A stretch of DNA of 33,020 nucleotides from Conexibacter sp. (lineage in GTDB: Bacteria > Actinomycetota > Thermoleophilia > Solirubrobacterales > Solirubrobacteraceae), in the NCBI GenBank assembly GCA_025964325.1, contig JAOPZA010000208.1, forward strand, positions 1-33,020, written 5' to 3'. Under the pieces are notes generated by a model. It was not told where the DNA came from. It made no database searches and saw nothing but the letters and a program-made list of their open reading frames with translations. Positions 15,164 through 23,519 of the stretch are shown here, one piece after another (position 1 is the stretch's first letter; each line of letters starts with the position of its first letter). The translations under genes were made by a program, and so were the position numbers.

Positions 15164-16045
15164 TCACTGGCCGCCGACTCCCGCGAGGCTGCGAACCGCG
15201 AGGGCGGCCTTCTCCCAGATCGGCAGCGAGATGCGATGCCGCGTCAGCTCGAGCGGATCCTCCTCGATGCGGTCGAGGATGCGGCGGTAGATGCCGGTCA
15301 TCGCGAGCACGCACGCGGCGCTGCGCCGGTCGAGCAGCGGCAGCAGCCGCAGGCCGCGCGCGAACCACTCGCGGTTGCGCGCCGCCTCGAAGCGGATCAG
15401 CTGCTCGAGCGCGGCCGGGGGAGCGCCGAGCGGCTCGTCCCCGCAGCCGAAGCGGACGAGGTCCTCCTGCGGCAGGTAGAGGCGGCCGTTCTCGTGGTCC
15501 TCGCGGACGTCGCGCAGGATGTTCGTGAGCTGCATCGCGACCCCGAGCTCGTCGGCGTGGACGAGCGCGGCGGGGAGGTCGCGCGCGCCGAAGATCGCGA
15601 CGCAGAGCCGCCCGATCGAGCCCGCGACGCGCTCGCAGTAGAGGACCAGGTCGTCGAAGGTCGCGAAGCGATCGCCGCGCACGTCCTGCTCGACGCCGTC
15701 GATCAGCGCGTCGAACGCGTCGAGCGGCAGGTCGAAGCGGGCGGATGCGTCGGCGAGCGCGACGATGACGGCGTCGTCGCCGGGGATCCCGCTGCGCAGT
15801 CGCGCGATGCCGTCGCGCTCGCGCGCCAGCAGCGCGACCTTCTCGGCCGTCGGCAGCGAGCCGTCGCCGATGTCGTCGACGCGCCGCGCGAACGCGTACA
15901 CGGCGCTCATCGCGCGCCGCTTCTCCGACGGCAGCAGGCGGATGCCGTAGTAGAAGTTCGCCGCCTCGCGTCGCGTCGTCTGCTCGCAGTCGCGGTAGGC
16001 GTCCGCGACCGCCTCCGCGACCGGTGGGGTGGGGAGGGCGGTCAT
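15164..16045 (-). CDS. hpnD: presqualene diphosphate synthase HpnD
   Basis: The 293-residue protein is a head-to-head prenyl synthase of the squalene/phytoene synthase family. CEQTTRREAANFYYGIRLLP near the N terminus is the HpnD-type opening. The two Asp-rich metal-binding motifs are RRVDDIGDG (about residue 50) and NILRDVREDHENGRLYLP (about residue 170). HpnD condenses two farnesyl diphosphates into presqualene diphosphate. The ATG at 16045 overlaps the hpnC stop (ATGA), with GGAGGG seven bases upstream. HpnC and HpnD are paralogues; I separate them by their N-terminal segments. Confidence 0.9.
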   Translation of the reverse strand: MTALPTPPVAEAVADAYRDCEQTTRREAANFYYGIRLLPSEKRRAMSAVYAFARRVDDIGDGSLPTAEKVALLARERDGIARLRSGIPGDDAVIVALADASARFDLPLDAFDALIDGVEQDVRGDRFATFDDLVLYCERVAGSIGRLCVAIFGARDLPAALVHADELGVAMQLTNILRDVREDHENGRLYLPQEDLVRFGCGDEPLGAPPAALEQLIRFEAARNREWFARGLRLLPLLDRRSAACVLAMTGIYRRILDRIEEDPLELTRHRISLPIWEKAALAVRSLAGVGGQ

Positions 16046-16911
16046 CGGGCGCCCTCCGCCAGCACGCGCGCCCACTCGGCGGCGAACGCCCGCCGGGTCG
16101 GCCGCGGCCGCTCGCCGAGCACGTCGTAGCCAGCCCGCTCGAGCGCGCCGAGCGCCGCGCGACCGCCGGCGACGAACGCGGCGACCGTCACGCGTGCGCG
16201 CAGCGGCAGGCGCCGCACGAGCGGGGCGCCGTCGCGCAGCAGCCCGCGCGCGCGGGCCGTCTCGGTCGCCATCACGGCGCGGAAGGCGGGACTCGGCGTC
16301 GAGGCGAGCAGATCGCCGTCGCCGCAGCCGGCACGCGCGAGATCTTCCTGCGGCAGGTAGACGCGGCCGCCGGCCCGGTCCTCGGCGACGTCCTGCAGGT
16401 GCTCGGTCACCTGGAGGCCGGCGCAGACGCGGTCCGAGAGCTGGATCCGGTCCTCCGTCGCGAGCCCGAAGACGCGCAGCACCAGCTCGCCGATCGGCGC
16501 CGCCGACAGGCGGCAGTAGTCGAGCAGCTCGTCGAAGGTCTCGTAGCGGACCTTGCGCTGGTCCTGCCGGTTGGCCGCGACGAGGCGGGCGAGCGGCGCG
16601 CGCGGGATCGCGCAGGCCCGCACGGTCGGCACGAGACGCTGCATCAGCGGATGCTCGGGATCGCCGCTGCCGTAGACGCGGTCGAGCTCGCCCTCGACCC
16701 AGTCGAGCAGCGCGAGGCGCTGCGCGGGCGCGCCCTCGTCGCCGATGTCGTCGACGAGTCGCGCGTAGCCGTAGATCGCGAGCAGGTGGCCACGCTGGCG
16801 GCGCGGGAGCACGCGGCTCGCGACCGGGAAGTTCTCGGTCCCCGCCTGCGCCATGACGGCAGCGGGCGTCGGCGGCGTGGCCCCGGATCGCTCCGTCGCG
16901 GTCGCCGTCAT
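16042..16911 (-). CDS. hpnC: hydroxysqualene synthase HpnC
   Basis: The 289-residue protein is the second squalene/phytoene synthase paralogue. The N-terminal segment GTENFPVASRVLPRRQR is characteristic of HpnC, which converts presqualene diphosphate to hydroxysqualene. The metal-binding motifs are ARLVDDIGDEG (about residue 55) and EHLQDVAEDRAGGRVYLP (about residue 180). The ATG at 16911 overlaps the end of the cyclase gene by four bases and has GAGGG close upstream. The end overlaps hpnD in the same way, so cyclase, hpnC and hpnD form one translationally coupled block. Confidence 0.9.
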   Translation of the reverse strand: MTATATERSGATPPTPAAVMAQAGTENFPVASRVLPRRQRGHLLAIYGYARLVDDIGDEGAPAQRLALLDWVEGELDRVYGSGDPEHPLMQRLVPTVRACAIPRAPLARLVAANRQDQRKVRYETFDELLDYCRLSAAPIGELVLRVFGLATEDRIQLSDRVCAGLQVTEHLQDVAEDRAGGRVYLPQEDLARAGCGDGDLLASTPSPAFRAVMATETARARGLLRDGAPLVRRLPLRARVTVAAFVAGGRAALGALERAGYDVLGERPRPTRRAFAAEWARVLAEGAR

Positions 16912-18782
16912 CGCGCCCTCAGGCAGCGACCCAGCGCCATGATCGGGAAGACCATGCGATAGAGCCCGTAGTTGATGTAGAAGTCGCCGGGGAAGCCGGT
17001 GCCCGTGGAGGCATCCTCGTCCCAGCCGCCGTCCGGTCGCTGCTGCTCGACGAGCCACGCGACGCCGCGCGTGACCGCGTCGCTGCGCTCGCCGGCCGCA
17101 TCGAGCGCGAGCAGCGCCCATCCCGTCTGCGAGGCCGTGCTGTCGCCGCGCCCGACCCACTCCGGATCGACGTAGGAGCGCGGATCCTCGCCCCAGCCGC
17201 CGTCCTCGTTCTGATGGCGCTCGAGCCAGTCGACCGCGCGGCGGATGACGGCGTCGCCCGGCTCGGCGACGCCGGCGGCGATCAACGCCGGCACCGCGGC
17301 GCCGGTGCCGTACACGTGGTTGACGCCCCAGCGTCCGAACCACGAGCCGTCGGCCTCCTGCGCGTCGAGCAGCCACGCGATCCCGCGCGCGGTCGCCGGG
17401 TCGGCGGAGCGCTGCTCGCCCGCCATCATCTCGACGACGTGCGCGGTCACGTCCGCGCTCGGCGGGTCGATCACCTCGCCGAAGTCGCAGAACGGCAGAT
17501 CGCGGCAGACCGCCCGCGTGTTGTCGGCGTCGAACGCCGCCCAGCCGCCGTCGGCGCACTGCATGCCGAGGACCCAGTCGCACGCGCGCTCGATCGCCGC
17601 CGCGACGCGCTCCGGTTGCGGGTGGTCGACGCGACGCAGCGCGAGGACGACCTCGGCGGTGTCGTCGATGTCGGCGTAGTTGTCGTTCTCGAACTCGAAC
17701 GCCCACCCGCCGGGAGCCAGCCCGGGCCGCTGGACCGCCCAGTCGCCCGGACGCCGGATCTCCTCGTCCAGCAGCCAGTCGGCGGCGCGGACGAGCGCGG
17801 CGTCGTCGGGCGCGACGCCGCCGTCGGCCAGCGCGACGACCGCGAGCGCGGTGTCCCAGACCGGCGACTGGCACGCCTCGAGCCGCCGCATCCCGTCCTC
17901 CTCGATCACGAAGCGGTCGAGCCCGGCGAGCCCCGCGCGCATCACCGGGTGGTCGAGCGGATAGCCGCGCATCGAGAGCGCCATCAGCGAGTACACCCAG
18001 GGCGGCTGGATGCCGCCCCACGAGCCGTCGGACTCCTGGCGCTGGAGGATCCAGCGCTCGGCGCGGGCGAGCGCGAGGCCGCGCAGCGGGTGGATCGGCA
18101 GCCGCTCGTAGCGCTGCAGGACGCGGTCGAGCAGCGCCATCCGTCCGCCCCAGCTGCGCAGCGAGGGCGCCGGCCGGATCGGCGCCAGGCCCGAGCGCAG
18201 CTCGTCGAGCTCGAACGGAAGCGGCCGCGCGGGTCGCTGCGCGGCGATCACGGTGAGCGGCGCGATCGTCTGGCGCGCCCAGCAGGCGAAGTCGTACAGG
18301 TTGAGCGGGAACCACGACGGCAGCAGCGCCACCTCGGGCGGGAGCGCCGGCAGGTCGTCCCAGGACCAGGCGCCGAACAGCGCGAGCCACAGCCGCGTGA
18401 AGACGCGCGAGCGCTCGAGGCCGCCCCGGTCGCGCACGAACGCGGCCGCGGAGAGCATGTGCGGCGCGTCGACGGGGTCGCCGGCGAGTCGCAGCGCGAC
18501 GTACGCCTCGACGGTCGTCGAGAGGTCGCCGGGGCCGCCCGCGAACGTCGCCCAGGTGCCGTCCTCGCGCTGCTGCGAGCGGATCCAGCGGGCCGCCGGC
18601 TCCGTCTCGCGAGGCGTGCGGATGCCGAGGAACTCGCGCATCAGCAGATCCTCCGCGTCCATCGTCACGTTCGTGTCGAGCGCGCCCTTCCACCAGCCGT
18701 CGGCGTGCTGAAGCCGGAGCAGGAAGTCGACCCCGCGTTGCAGCGCCTCCTGCGTCGATTGCTCCTGCACCTGGACGTTCAA
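16908..18782 (-). CDS. shc: squalene-hopene cyclase
   Basis: The protein of about 624 residues is a prokaryotic squalene cyclase. It carries the catalytic DIDDTAEV motif (DxDD at about residues 371-374) and many QW repeats: QHADGWW, QREDGTW, QESDGSWGG, QCADGGWAAFD, QEADGSW, QNEDGGW and QRPDGGWDED. It cyclises squalene to hopene/hopanol at the membrane. It is the first gene of the hopanoid operon. Start choice: GTG at 18842 gives 20 more residues, but GGGAGG at 18794-18799 lies inside that extension and points to the TTG at 18780-18782, eleven bases downstream, where LNVQVQEQ begins. I prefer the TTG, with moderate confidence. Confidence 0.93.
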   Translation of the reverse strand: MNVQVQEQSTQEALQRGVDFLLRLQHADGWWKGALDTNVTMDAEDLLMREFLGIRTPRETEPAARWIRSQQREDGTWATFAGGPGDLSTTVEAYVALRLAGDPVDAPHMLSAAAFVRDRGGLERSRVFTRLWLALFGAWSWDDLPALPPEVALLPSWFPLNLYDFACWARQTIAPLTVIAAQRPARPLPFELDELRSGLAPIRPAPSLRSWGGRMALLDRVLQRYERLPIHPLRGLALARAERWILQRQESDGSWGGIQPPWVYSLMALSMRGYPLDHPVMRAGLAGLDRFVIEEDGMRRLEACQSPVWDTALAVVALADGGVAPDDAALVRAADWLLDEEIRRPGDWAVQRPGLAPGGWAFEFENDNYADIDDTAEVVLALRRVDHPQPERVAAAIERACDWVLGMQCADGGWAAFDADNTRAVCRDLPFCDFGEVIDPPSADVTAHVVEMMAGEQRSADPATARGIAWLLDAQEADGSWFGRWGVNHVYGTGAAVPALIAAGVAEPGDAVIRRAVDWLERHQNEDGGWGEDPRSYVDPEWVGRGDSTASQTGWALLALDAAGERSDAVTRGVAWLVEQQRPDGGWDEDASTGTGFPGDFYINYGLYRMVFPIMALGRCLRAR

Positions 18783-18913
18783 GCTGATGACGACCTCCCT
18801 ACGATGGCGACCCGTGACGGTTGCACGTGCATACTCTTGCACCCGCCGAACGGAAATGCGTTGCGCTTCTCACATGGCGCGTTCGCAGGGGGTCGTCGGC
18901 CGATCTGGCGCGC
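18783..18913 (-). promoter_or_regulatory. probable promoter region of the hopanoid operon
   Basis: This space between the GNAT gene end and shc holds the GGGAGG ribosome site (18794-18799) and a 10-bp palindrome, TGCACGTGCA (18822-18831). TTGCAC occurs as a direct repeat at 18821-18826 and 18837-18842. TATGCA on the minus strand next to the palindrome could be a -10. No definite -35 was found. Confidence 0.4.
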
Positions 18914-19396
18914 CTACGCGGATGCGTCGAGGCGCGCCCGCAGCAGCAGGTCCTGCGTGCCCGGCTCCTTGCCGGTCGCGAACCCGTAGCGCTCGTAGAG
19001 CGCTCGCGCGGGCGCGTTGGCGCTGCTGACGTCGAGCTCGACGCGGCGGCAGCCGTGCTCCGAGGCCCGCGCGATCGCCCGCTCGACGAGCGCGGCGCCG
19101 AGCCCCGCGCGCCGTGACTCCTCGCGCACGTAGAGGTCCTCGAGCCAGCAGTCCTCGGCCGCGTACCAGACGCCGAAGCGGTAGCGCAGCTGGCAGACGC
19201 CGGTGGCGGGCGCGTCCTCCTCGACGGCGGCCAGCAGGAACTCCGACTCGCGCCGTTCCATCAGCCGCTCGACGCTCGCGAGGAACGCGTTCTCCGACGG
19301 CCAGTCGCGTCCCATGTGGTCGCGGAAGGCGACCAGCAGGGCGGCGACCGTCTCGGCCTCGTGCTCCTGCGCGAGCCAGACCGTCGGGGCCGTCAC
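18914..19396 (-). CDS. GNAT-family N-acetyltransferase
   Basis: The 160-residue protein has the GNAT fold. The core strand and acetyl-CoA loop are DCWLEDLYVREESRRAGLGAALVE (motif A, R-x-x-G-x-G/A form, about residues 92-115). C-terminal to it lie VELDVSSANAPARALYERYGF and a final strand, as in the family. The substrate is unknown. The GTG start overlaps the TAG of the upstream carboxylase gene by one base, so it is very likely translated from the same mRNA. Whether it acts on a related metabolite or protein cannot be judged. Confidence 0.85.
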   Translation of the reverse strand: MTAPTVWLAQEHEAETVAALLVAFRDHMGRDWPSENAFLASVERLMERRESEFLLAAVEEDAPATGVCQLRYRFGVWYAAEDCWLEDLYVREESRRAGLGAALVERAIARASEHGCRRVELDVSSANAPARALYERYGFATGKEPGTQDLLLRARLDASA

Positions 19397-21189
19397 TACT
19401 GCGCCGCGGGCGGCGAGGCGATGACGGCGATCGTGTCGCCGGCGGAGATCGCCGCGCCTTCGGTGATCGGGAGCTCGGCGATCGTGCCCGCCTTGTGCGC
19501 GGTGATCTCGTTCTCCATCTTCATCGCCTCGATGATGCAGAGCAGCTGGCCCTCCTCGACCGTGTCGCCCTGTCTCACTCTGACTCTCCACATGTTGCCC
19601 TGCATCGGCGAGGGCAGCGTGTCGGCGCCGCCGCCGCTGCTGCGCTTGCGCTCCCCGCGCGCCTTGCGCGGGGCGGCCGCCGGCGCGGAGCCGTTCGCGA
19701 GCGCGACGCCGGCGCCGGCGTAGGCGGGTCCGATCACGGTCACGTCGAAGCGGCGACCGGAGACCTCGACGGTGTAGGCCTGCTCGACCTTCGCCGCCTC
19801 CTCGTCGTCCTCCGCCGGCGCCTCCGGCTTCGGGAAGGCCAGCGTCTTGAGCCATCTTCTGTCCTCGACCAGGTCGCGGCAGGTCTCGGCGTTGGCCCAC
19901 TGCTCGGTCGCGAGCAGGGCGGCGTGGAAGGGGATCAGCGTCTTCAGCTCGGTGATCTCGTACTCGGCCAGTGCGCGCAGCATCCGCGCCGTCGCGCTCG
20001 CGCGGTCGCTGTCCCAGACGATCAGCTTCGCCACCATCGGGTCGTACATCGGCGAGACCTCGCCGCCGGGGCCGACGCCCGAGTCGACGCGCACGCCGGG
20101 GCCCGAGGGCTCGCGGTAGGCGCCGATCCTCCCGGGGGCGGGAGCGAAGTTGCGGGCCGCGTCCTCGGCGTTGATGCGGCACTCGATCGCGTGGCCGCGC
20201 AGCACGACGTCCTCCTGCGCGTAGGCGAGCGGCTCGCCGGCCGCGGCGCGGATGCCCTCGCGCACGATGTCGATCCCGGTCGTCATCTCGGTCACGCAGT
20301 GCTCGACCTGGACGCGCGTGTTCATCTCGAGGAAGAAGTACTCGCCGTCCTGCAGCAGGCCCTCGATCGTGCCGGCGCCGACGTAGTCGACGGCGGCCGC
20401 GGCGTCGGTCGCGATTCTGCCGATTCTCGCGCGCAGCTGCGCGTCGACGGCGGGCGCCGGCGACTCCTCGATCAGCTTCTGGTGACGGCGCTGGACCGAG
20501 CAGTCGCGCTCGCCGAGGTGGATCACGGCGCCGTGCCGGTCGGCCAGCACCTGCACCTCGACATGGCGCGGATCAGGCAGGTAGCGCTCGATGTAGACGG
20601 TCGGGTCCGAGAAGAACTTCTCGCCCTCGCGCGCCGCGCCGTCGAAGGCGTCCTCCAGCTCGTCGGCCGTCAGCGCGACGCGGAAGCCCTTGCCGCCGCC
20701 GCCGCCGGCCGCCTTGATGGCAACTGGGTAGCCGATCGTCGCGTCGATGATCGTGCGGGCGTCCGCGACGGTCGCGACCGGCTCGGTCGTGCCCGGCACG
20801 ATCGGGACGCCGGCCTTCTGCATCAGCTCGCGCGCGGCGGTCTTCGAGCCCATCGCGTCGATCGCCGACGCGGGCGGCCCGATGAACGTGACGCCCGCCT
20901 TCTCGCAGGCCGCGGCGAACGCCGCGTTCTCCGCCAGGAAGCCGTAGCCGGGGTGGATCGCGTCGGCGCCCGACTCCTTCGCGACCTCGAGGATCTTGTC
21001 GACGACGAGGTAGGACTCGGCCGCGGGGCCGGGGCCGATCAGGTACGCCTCGTCCGCGCGCTGGACGTGGATCGCCTCGCGGTCGAGCTCCGAGTAGACG
21101 GCGACGGACGCGATCCCCATCTCCTCGCAGGCGCGAATCACGCGGACGGCGATCTCGCCGCGGTTCGCGATCAGGATCTTCTTGAACAC
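19396..21189 (-). CDS. accA: acyl-CoA carboxylase alpha subunit (biotin carboxylase plus biotin carrier)
   Basis: The protein of about 597 residues starts FKKILIANRGEIAVRVIRAC and has the biotin carboxylase ATP-grasp core: GYGFLAENAAF, the glycine-rich AAGGGGGKGFRV loop near residue 163, and the catalytic EMNTRVQVEH segment near 286. A variable linker leads to the C-terminal biotinyl domain, where EAMKMEN carries the biotinylated lysine at about residue 557. Such subunits serve acetyl- and propionyl-CoA carboxylases in actinobacteria and pair with a beta subunit (here 30658-32298) and epsilon (28227-28451). GTG at 21189 gives the usual MFKK start. TTG at 21201 would add four residues. No ribosome site is visible for either. 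Confidence 0.95.
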   Translation of the reverse strand: MFKKILIANRGEIAVRVIRACEEMGIASVAVYSELDREAIHVQRADEAYLIGPGPAAESYLVVDKILEVAKESGADAIHPGYGFLAENAAFAAACEKAGVTFIGPPASAIDAMGSKTAARELMQKAGVPIVPGTTEPVATVADARTIIDATIGYPVAIKAAGGGGGKGFRVALTADELEDAFDGAAREGEKFFSDPTVYIERYLPDPRHVEVQVLADRHGAVIHLGERDCSVQRRHQKLIEESPAPAVDAQLRARIGRIATDAAAAVDYVGAGTIEGLLQDGEYFFLEMNTRVQVEHCVTEMTTGIDIVREGIRAAAGEPLAYAQEDVVLRGHAIECRINAEDAARNFAPAPGRIGAYREPSGPGVRVDSGVGPGGEVSPMYDPMVAKLIVWDSDRASATARMLRALAEYEITELKTLIPFHAALLATEQWANAETCRDLVEDRRWLKTLAFPKPEAPAEDDEEAAKVEQAYTVEVSGRRFDVTVIGPAYAGAGVALANGSAPAAAPRKARGERKRSSGGGADTLPSPMQGNMWRVRVRQGDTVEEGQLLCIIEAMKMENEITAHKAGTIAELPITEGAAISAGDTIAVIASPPAAQ

Positions 21190-21261
21190 GGCGCGGAACA
21201 ATAACGGTGAACGCGCGAAATGCCTGCCGGTTCCGGACGGCGCCGCGCCGCGCCGCGCCGC

Positions 21262-22560
21262 TCAGACGATCAGACCGGCTCCGACGGTGTCGTTCGACGC
21301 CTCGTCGATCAGGATGAAGCTGCCGGTGTCGCGGTTGCGCTCGTAGGGGTCGAACGCGAGCGGCGCGCTCAGGCGCAGCTTCACGTGGCCGATCTCGTTG
21401 AGCGCCAGCTCGGGCGCGTCGGGGTCGCGCCCGAGCGTCTCGACGTCGAGCTTCCAGTCGATCCCGTCCACGACCGCGCGCACCGCACGGGCGGCGTGCT
21501 TGATCGCGTATCTGGCGCGCGGGCGCAGTGGCGCGTCCGCCATCCAGCAGACGACGGCCTCCAGCTCGCGCGCGACCGTCGGCGCGTCGGAGGGCCGTGC
21601 GATCAGGTCGCCGCGCGAGACGTCGACGTCGTCCTCCAGCCGGACCGTCACCGACTGCGGCGGGAACGCCTCCGCGAGCGAGCCCTCGAACGACTCGATC
21701 GACGCGATCCGCGAGGTGCGGCCGGACGGCAGGACGACGACCTCCTCGCCCGGCACCAGCACGCCGCCGGCGACCTGGCCGGCGTAGCCGCGGTAGTCGT
21801 GGTGCTCGTCGTCGCGCGGGCGCACGACCCACTGGACCGGGAAGCGCCAGTCGTCGAAGTTGCGGTCGCCGGCGATCTCAACCGTCTCGAGATGGTCGAG
21901 CAGCGCCGGGCCGTCGTACCACGGCATCCGCTCGGAGAGGTCGACGACGTTGTCGCCCTTCAGCGCCGAGACCGGGATGAAGCTGACGTCCTCGAAGCCG
22001 GCGATCCCGTCCGACCAGCTCCGGAAGTCGGCGACGATGCGGTCGAAGGTGGCCTGGTCGAAGTCGACGAGGTCCATCTTGTTGACGGCGACGACGAGGT
22101 GCGGCGTGCGCAGGAGCGCGGAGATCGCGGCGTGGCGACGCGACTGCCGCACGAGGCCGTTGCGGGCGTCGACGAGCACGAGCGCGAGGTCGGCGGTCGA
22201 GGCGCCCGTCACCATGTTGCGCGTGTACTGCTCGTGCCCGGGGCAGTCGGCGATGATGAAGCGCCGGCGGTCGGTCTGGAAGGAGCGGTAGGCGACGTCG
22301 ATCGTGATGCCCTGCTCGCGCTCGGCGCGCAGGCCGTCGGTCAGCAGCGCGAGGTTGAGCTCGCCGTCGCCGCGACGCTCGCTCGTCTCCTTCACCGCCG
22401 CCAGCTGGTCGGCGAGGATCGACTTGGCGTCGTGCAGCAGACGGCCGATCAGCGTGCTCTTGCCGTCGTCGACCGAGCCGGCCGTCGCGAAGCGCAGCAG
22501 CTCGGTCGTGCCGCCGCGCGAACGCTCGGGGCGTCCGTTGGTTTCGATCGTGGCCGTCAT
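21262..22560 (-). CDS. cysN: sulfate adenylyltransferase subunit 1 (GTPase), CysN
   Basis: The 432-residue protein is an EF-Tu-like GTPase: G1 GSVDDGKST (residues 28-36), DCPGHEQY (G3) and NKMD (G4), followed by two beta-barrel domains. With CysD it makes APS from sulfate and ATP, driven by GTP hydrolysis. It ends without a CysC APS-kinase domain, so APS, not PAPS, is the likely product used. The ATG at 22560 has GGGAGG eight bases upstream. Part of that site is paired with the sequence directly after the cysD stop codon. Confidence 0.95.
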   Translation of the reverse strand: MTATIETNGRPERSRGGTTELLRFATAGSVDDGKSTLIGRLLHDAKSILADQLAAVKETSERRGDGELNLALLTDGLRAEREQGITIDVAYRSFQTDRRRFIIADCPGHEQYTRNMVTGASTADLALVLVDARNGLVRQSRRHAAISALLRTPHLVVAVNKMDLVDFDQATFDRIVADFRSWSDGIAGFEDVSFIPVSALKGDNVVDLSERMPWYDGPALLDHLETVEIAGDRNFDDWRFPVQWVVRPRDDEHHDYRGYAGQVAGGVLVPGEEVVVLPSGRTSRIASIESFEGSLAEAFPPQSVTVRLEDDVDVSRGDLIARPSDAPTVARELEAVVCWMADAPLRPRARYAIKHAARAVRAVVDGIDWKLDVETLGRDPDAPELALNEIGHVKLRLSAPLAFDPYERNRDTGSFILIDEASNDTVGAGLIV

Positions 22561-22561
22561 G

Positions 22562-22614
22562 GGTGATTCCTCCCGAACGGCGTAGCAGTATGGGGAGCAG
22601 TGGCAGGAATCACC
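22562..22614 (-). promoter_or_regulatory. long-range stem between the cysD stop codon and the cysN ribosome site
   Basis: GGTGATTCCT on the mRNA starts at the last base of the cysD UAG. It is perfectly complementary, over 10 bases, to AGGAATCACC, which covers the 3' part of the cysN ribosome site (GGGAGG at 22569-22574) and its spacer. The arms are 22605-22614 and 22562-22571, with 33 bases between. A ribosome finishing cysD would melt the stem, giving translational coupling. No U-tract follows, so a terminator is unlikely. Confidence 0.65.
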
Positions 22615-23519
22615 TAGAAATATCCCTCTCGCTTGCGGTCCTCCATCGCGGCCTCCGTCACGCGGTCGTCCGCGCGCGTCTGGCCGCGCTCGGTGATGTC
22701 GGTCGCGGCGATCTCCGCGACGACGTCCTCGAGCGTGATCGCCGTCGACGGGACGGCCCCGGTGCAGGTCATGTCGCCCACGGTGCGGTAGCGCACCGAG
22801 GTCGTGAACGGCTCCTCGTCGTCGAGCAGCTCGACGAAGTCGCTGGTCGCGTAGAGCATCCCGTCGCGCGCGAAGACCTCGCGCTCGTGCGCGTAGTAGA
22901 TCGGCGGCAGCTCGAGCCGCTCGCGGGCGATGTACTGCCAGACGTCGAGCTCGGTCCAGTTCGAGATCGGGAAGACGCGCACGTGCTCGCCTCTGCGCAC
23001 GCGACCGTTGTAGAGCGACCACAGCTCGGGGCGCTGGGCCTTCGGATCCCACTGCCCGAAGTCGTCGCGGAACGAGAAGATGCGCTCCTTCGCGCGGGCG
23101 CGCTCCTCGTCGCGGCGGGCGCCGCCGAACGCGGCGTCGAAGCCGTGGGTCTCGATCGCGTCGAGCAGCGTCGTCGTCTGCAGGCGGTTGCGCGAGGCGC
23201 GCGGACCGGTCTCCTCGACCGCGCGGCCCTGGTCGATCGACTCCTGCACGGAGGCGACGATCAGGCGCTCGCCGATCGCCGCGATGCTGCGGTCGCGGTA
23301 CTCGATCACCTCGGGGAAGTTGTGGCCCGTGTCGACGTGCATCACCGGGAACGGGAACCTCGCCGGGCGGAACGCCTTCTCGGCCAGCCGCAGCAGCACG
23401 ATCGAGTCCTTGCCGCCCGAGAACAGCAGGACCGGACGCTCGAGCTCGGCGGCGACCTCGCGCATGATGTGCATCGCCTCGGCCTCGAGCGCGTCGAGGT
23501 GTGAGAGCTCGTGGGTCAT
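22614..23519 (-). CDS. cysD: sulfate adenylyltransferase subunit 2, CysD
   Basis: The 301-residue protein is an ATP pyrophosphatase-type adenylyltransferase with the PP-loop SGGKDS (residues 34-39). The conserved segments MHVDTGHNFPEVIEYRD and AFGGARRDEERARAKER follow. The C terminus (EAAMEDRKREGYF) is typical of CysD. It activates sulfate to APS with CysN. The ATG at 23519 overlaps the stop of the upstream transporter gene by four bases (ATGA) and has GGAG five bases upstream. cysN follows after 53 bases that hold a regulatory stem. Confidence 0.95.
   Translation of the reverse strand: MTHELSHLDALEAEAMHIMREVAAELERPVLLFSGGKDSIVLLRLAEKAFRPARFPFPVMHVDTGHNFPEVIEYRDRSIAAIGERLIVASVQESIDQGRAVEETGPRASRNRLQTTTLLDAIETHGFDAAFGGARRDEERARAKERIFSFRDDFGQWDPKAQRPELWSLYNGRVRRGEHVRVFPISNWTELDVWQYIARERLELPPIYYAHEREVFARDGMLYATSDFVELLDDEEPFTTSVRYRTVGDMTCTGAVPSTAITLEDVVAEIAATDITERGQTRADDRVTEAAMEDRKREGYF

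Noticed and set aside
16912-18693. Minus-strand frame that extends hpnC upstream across shc to give an 883-residue fusion
   Set aside because: The upstream part is a wrong-frame reading of shc. The ATGA overlap and GAGGG site fix the hpnC start at 16911.
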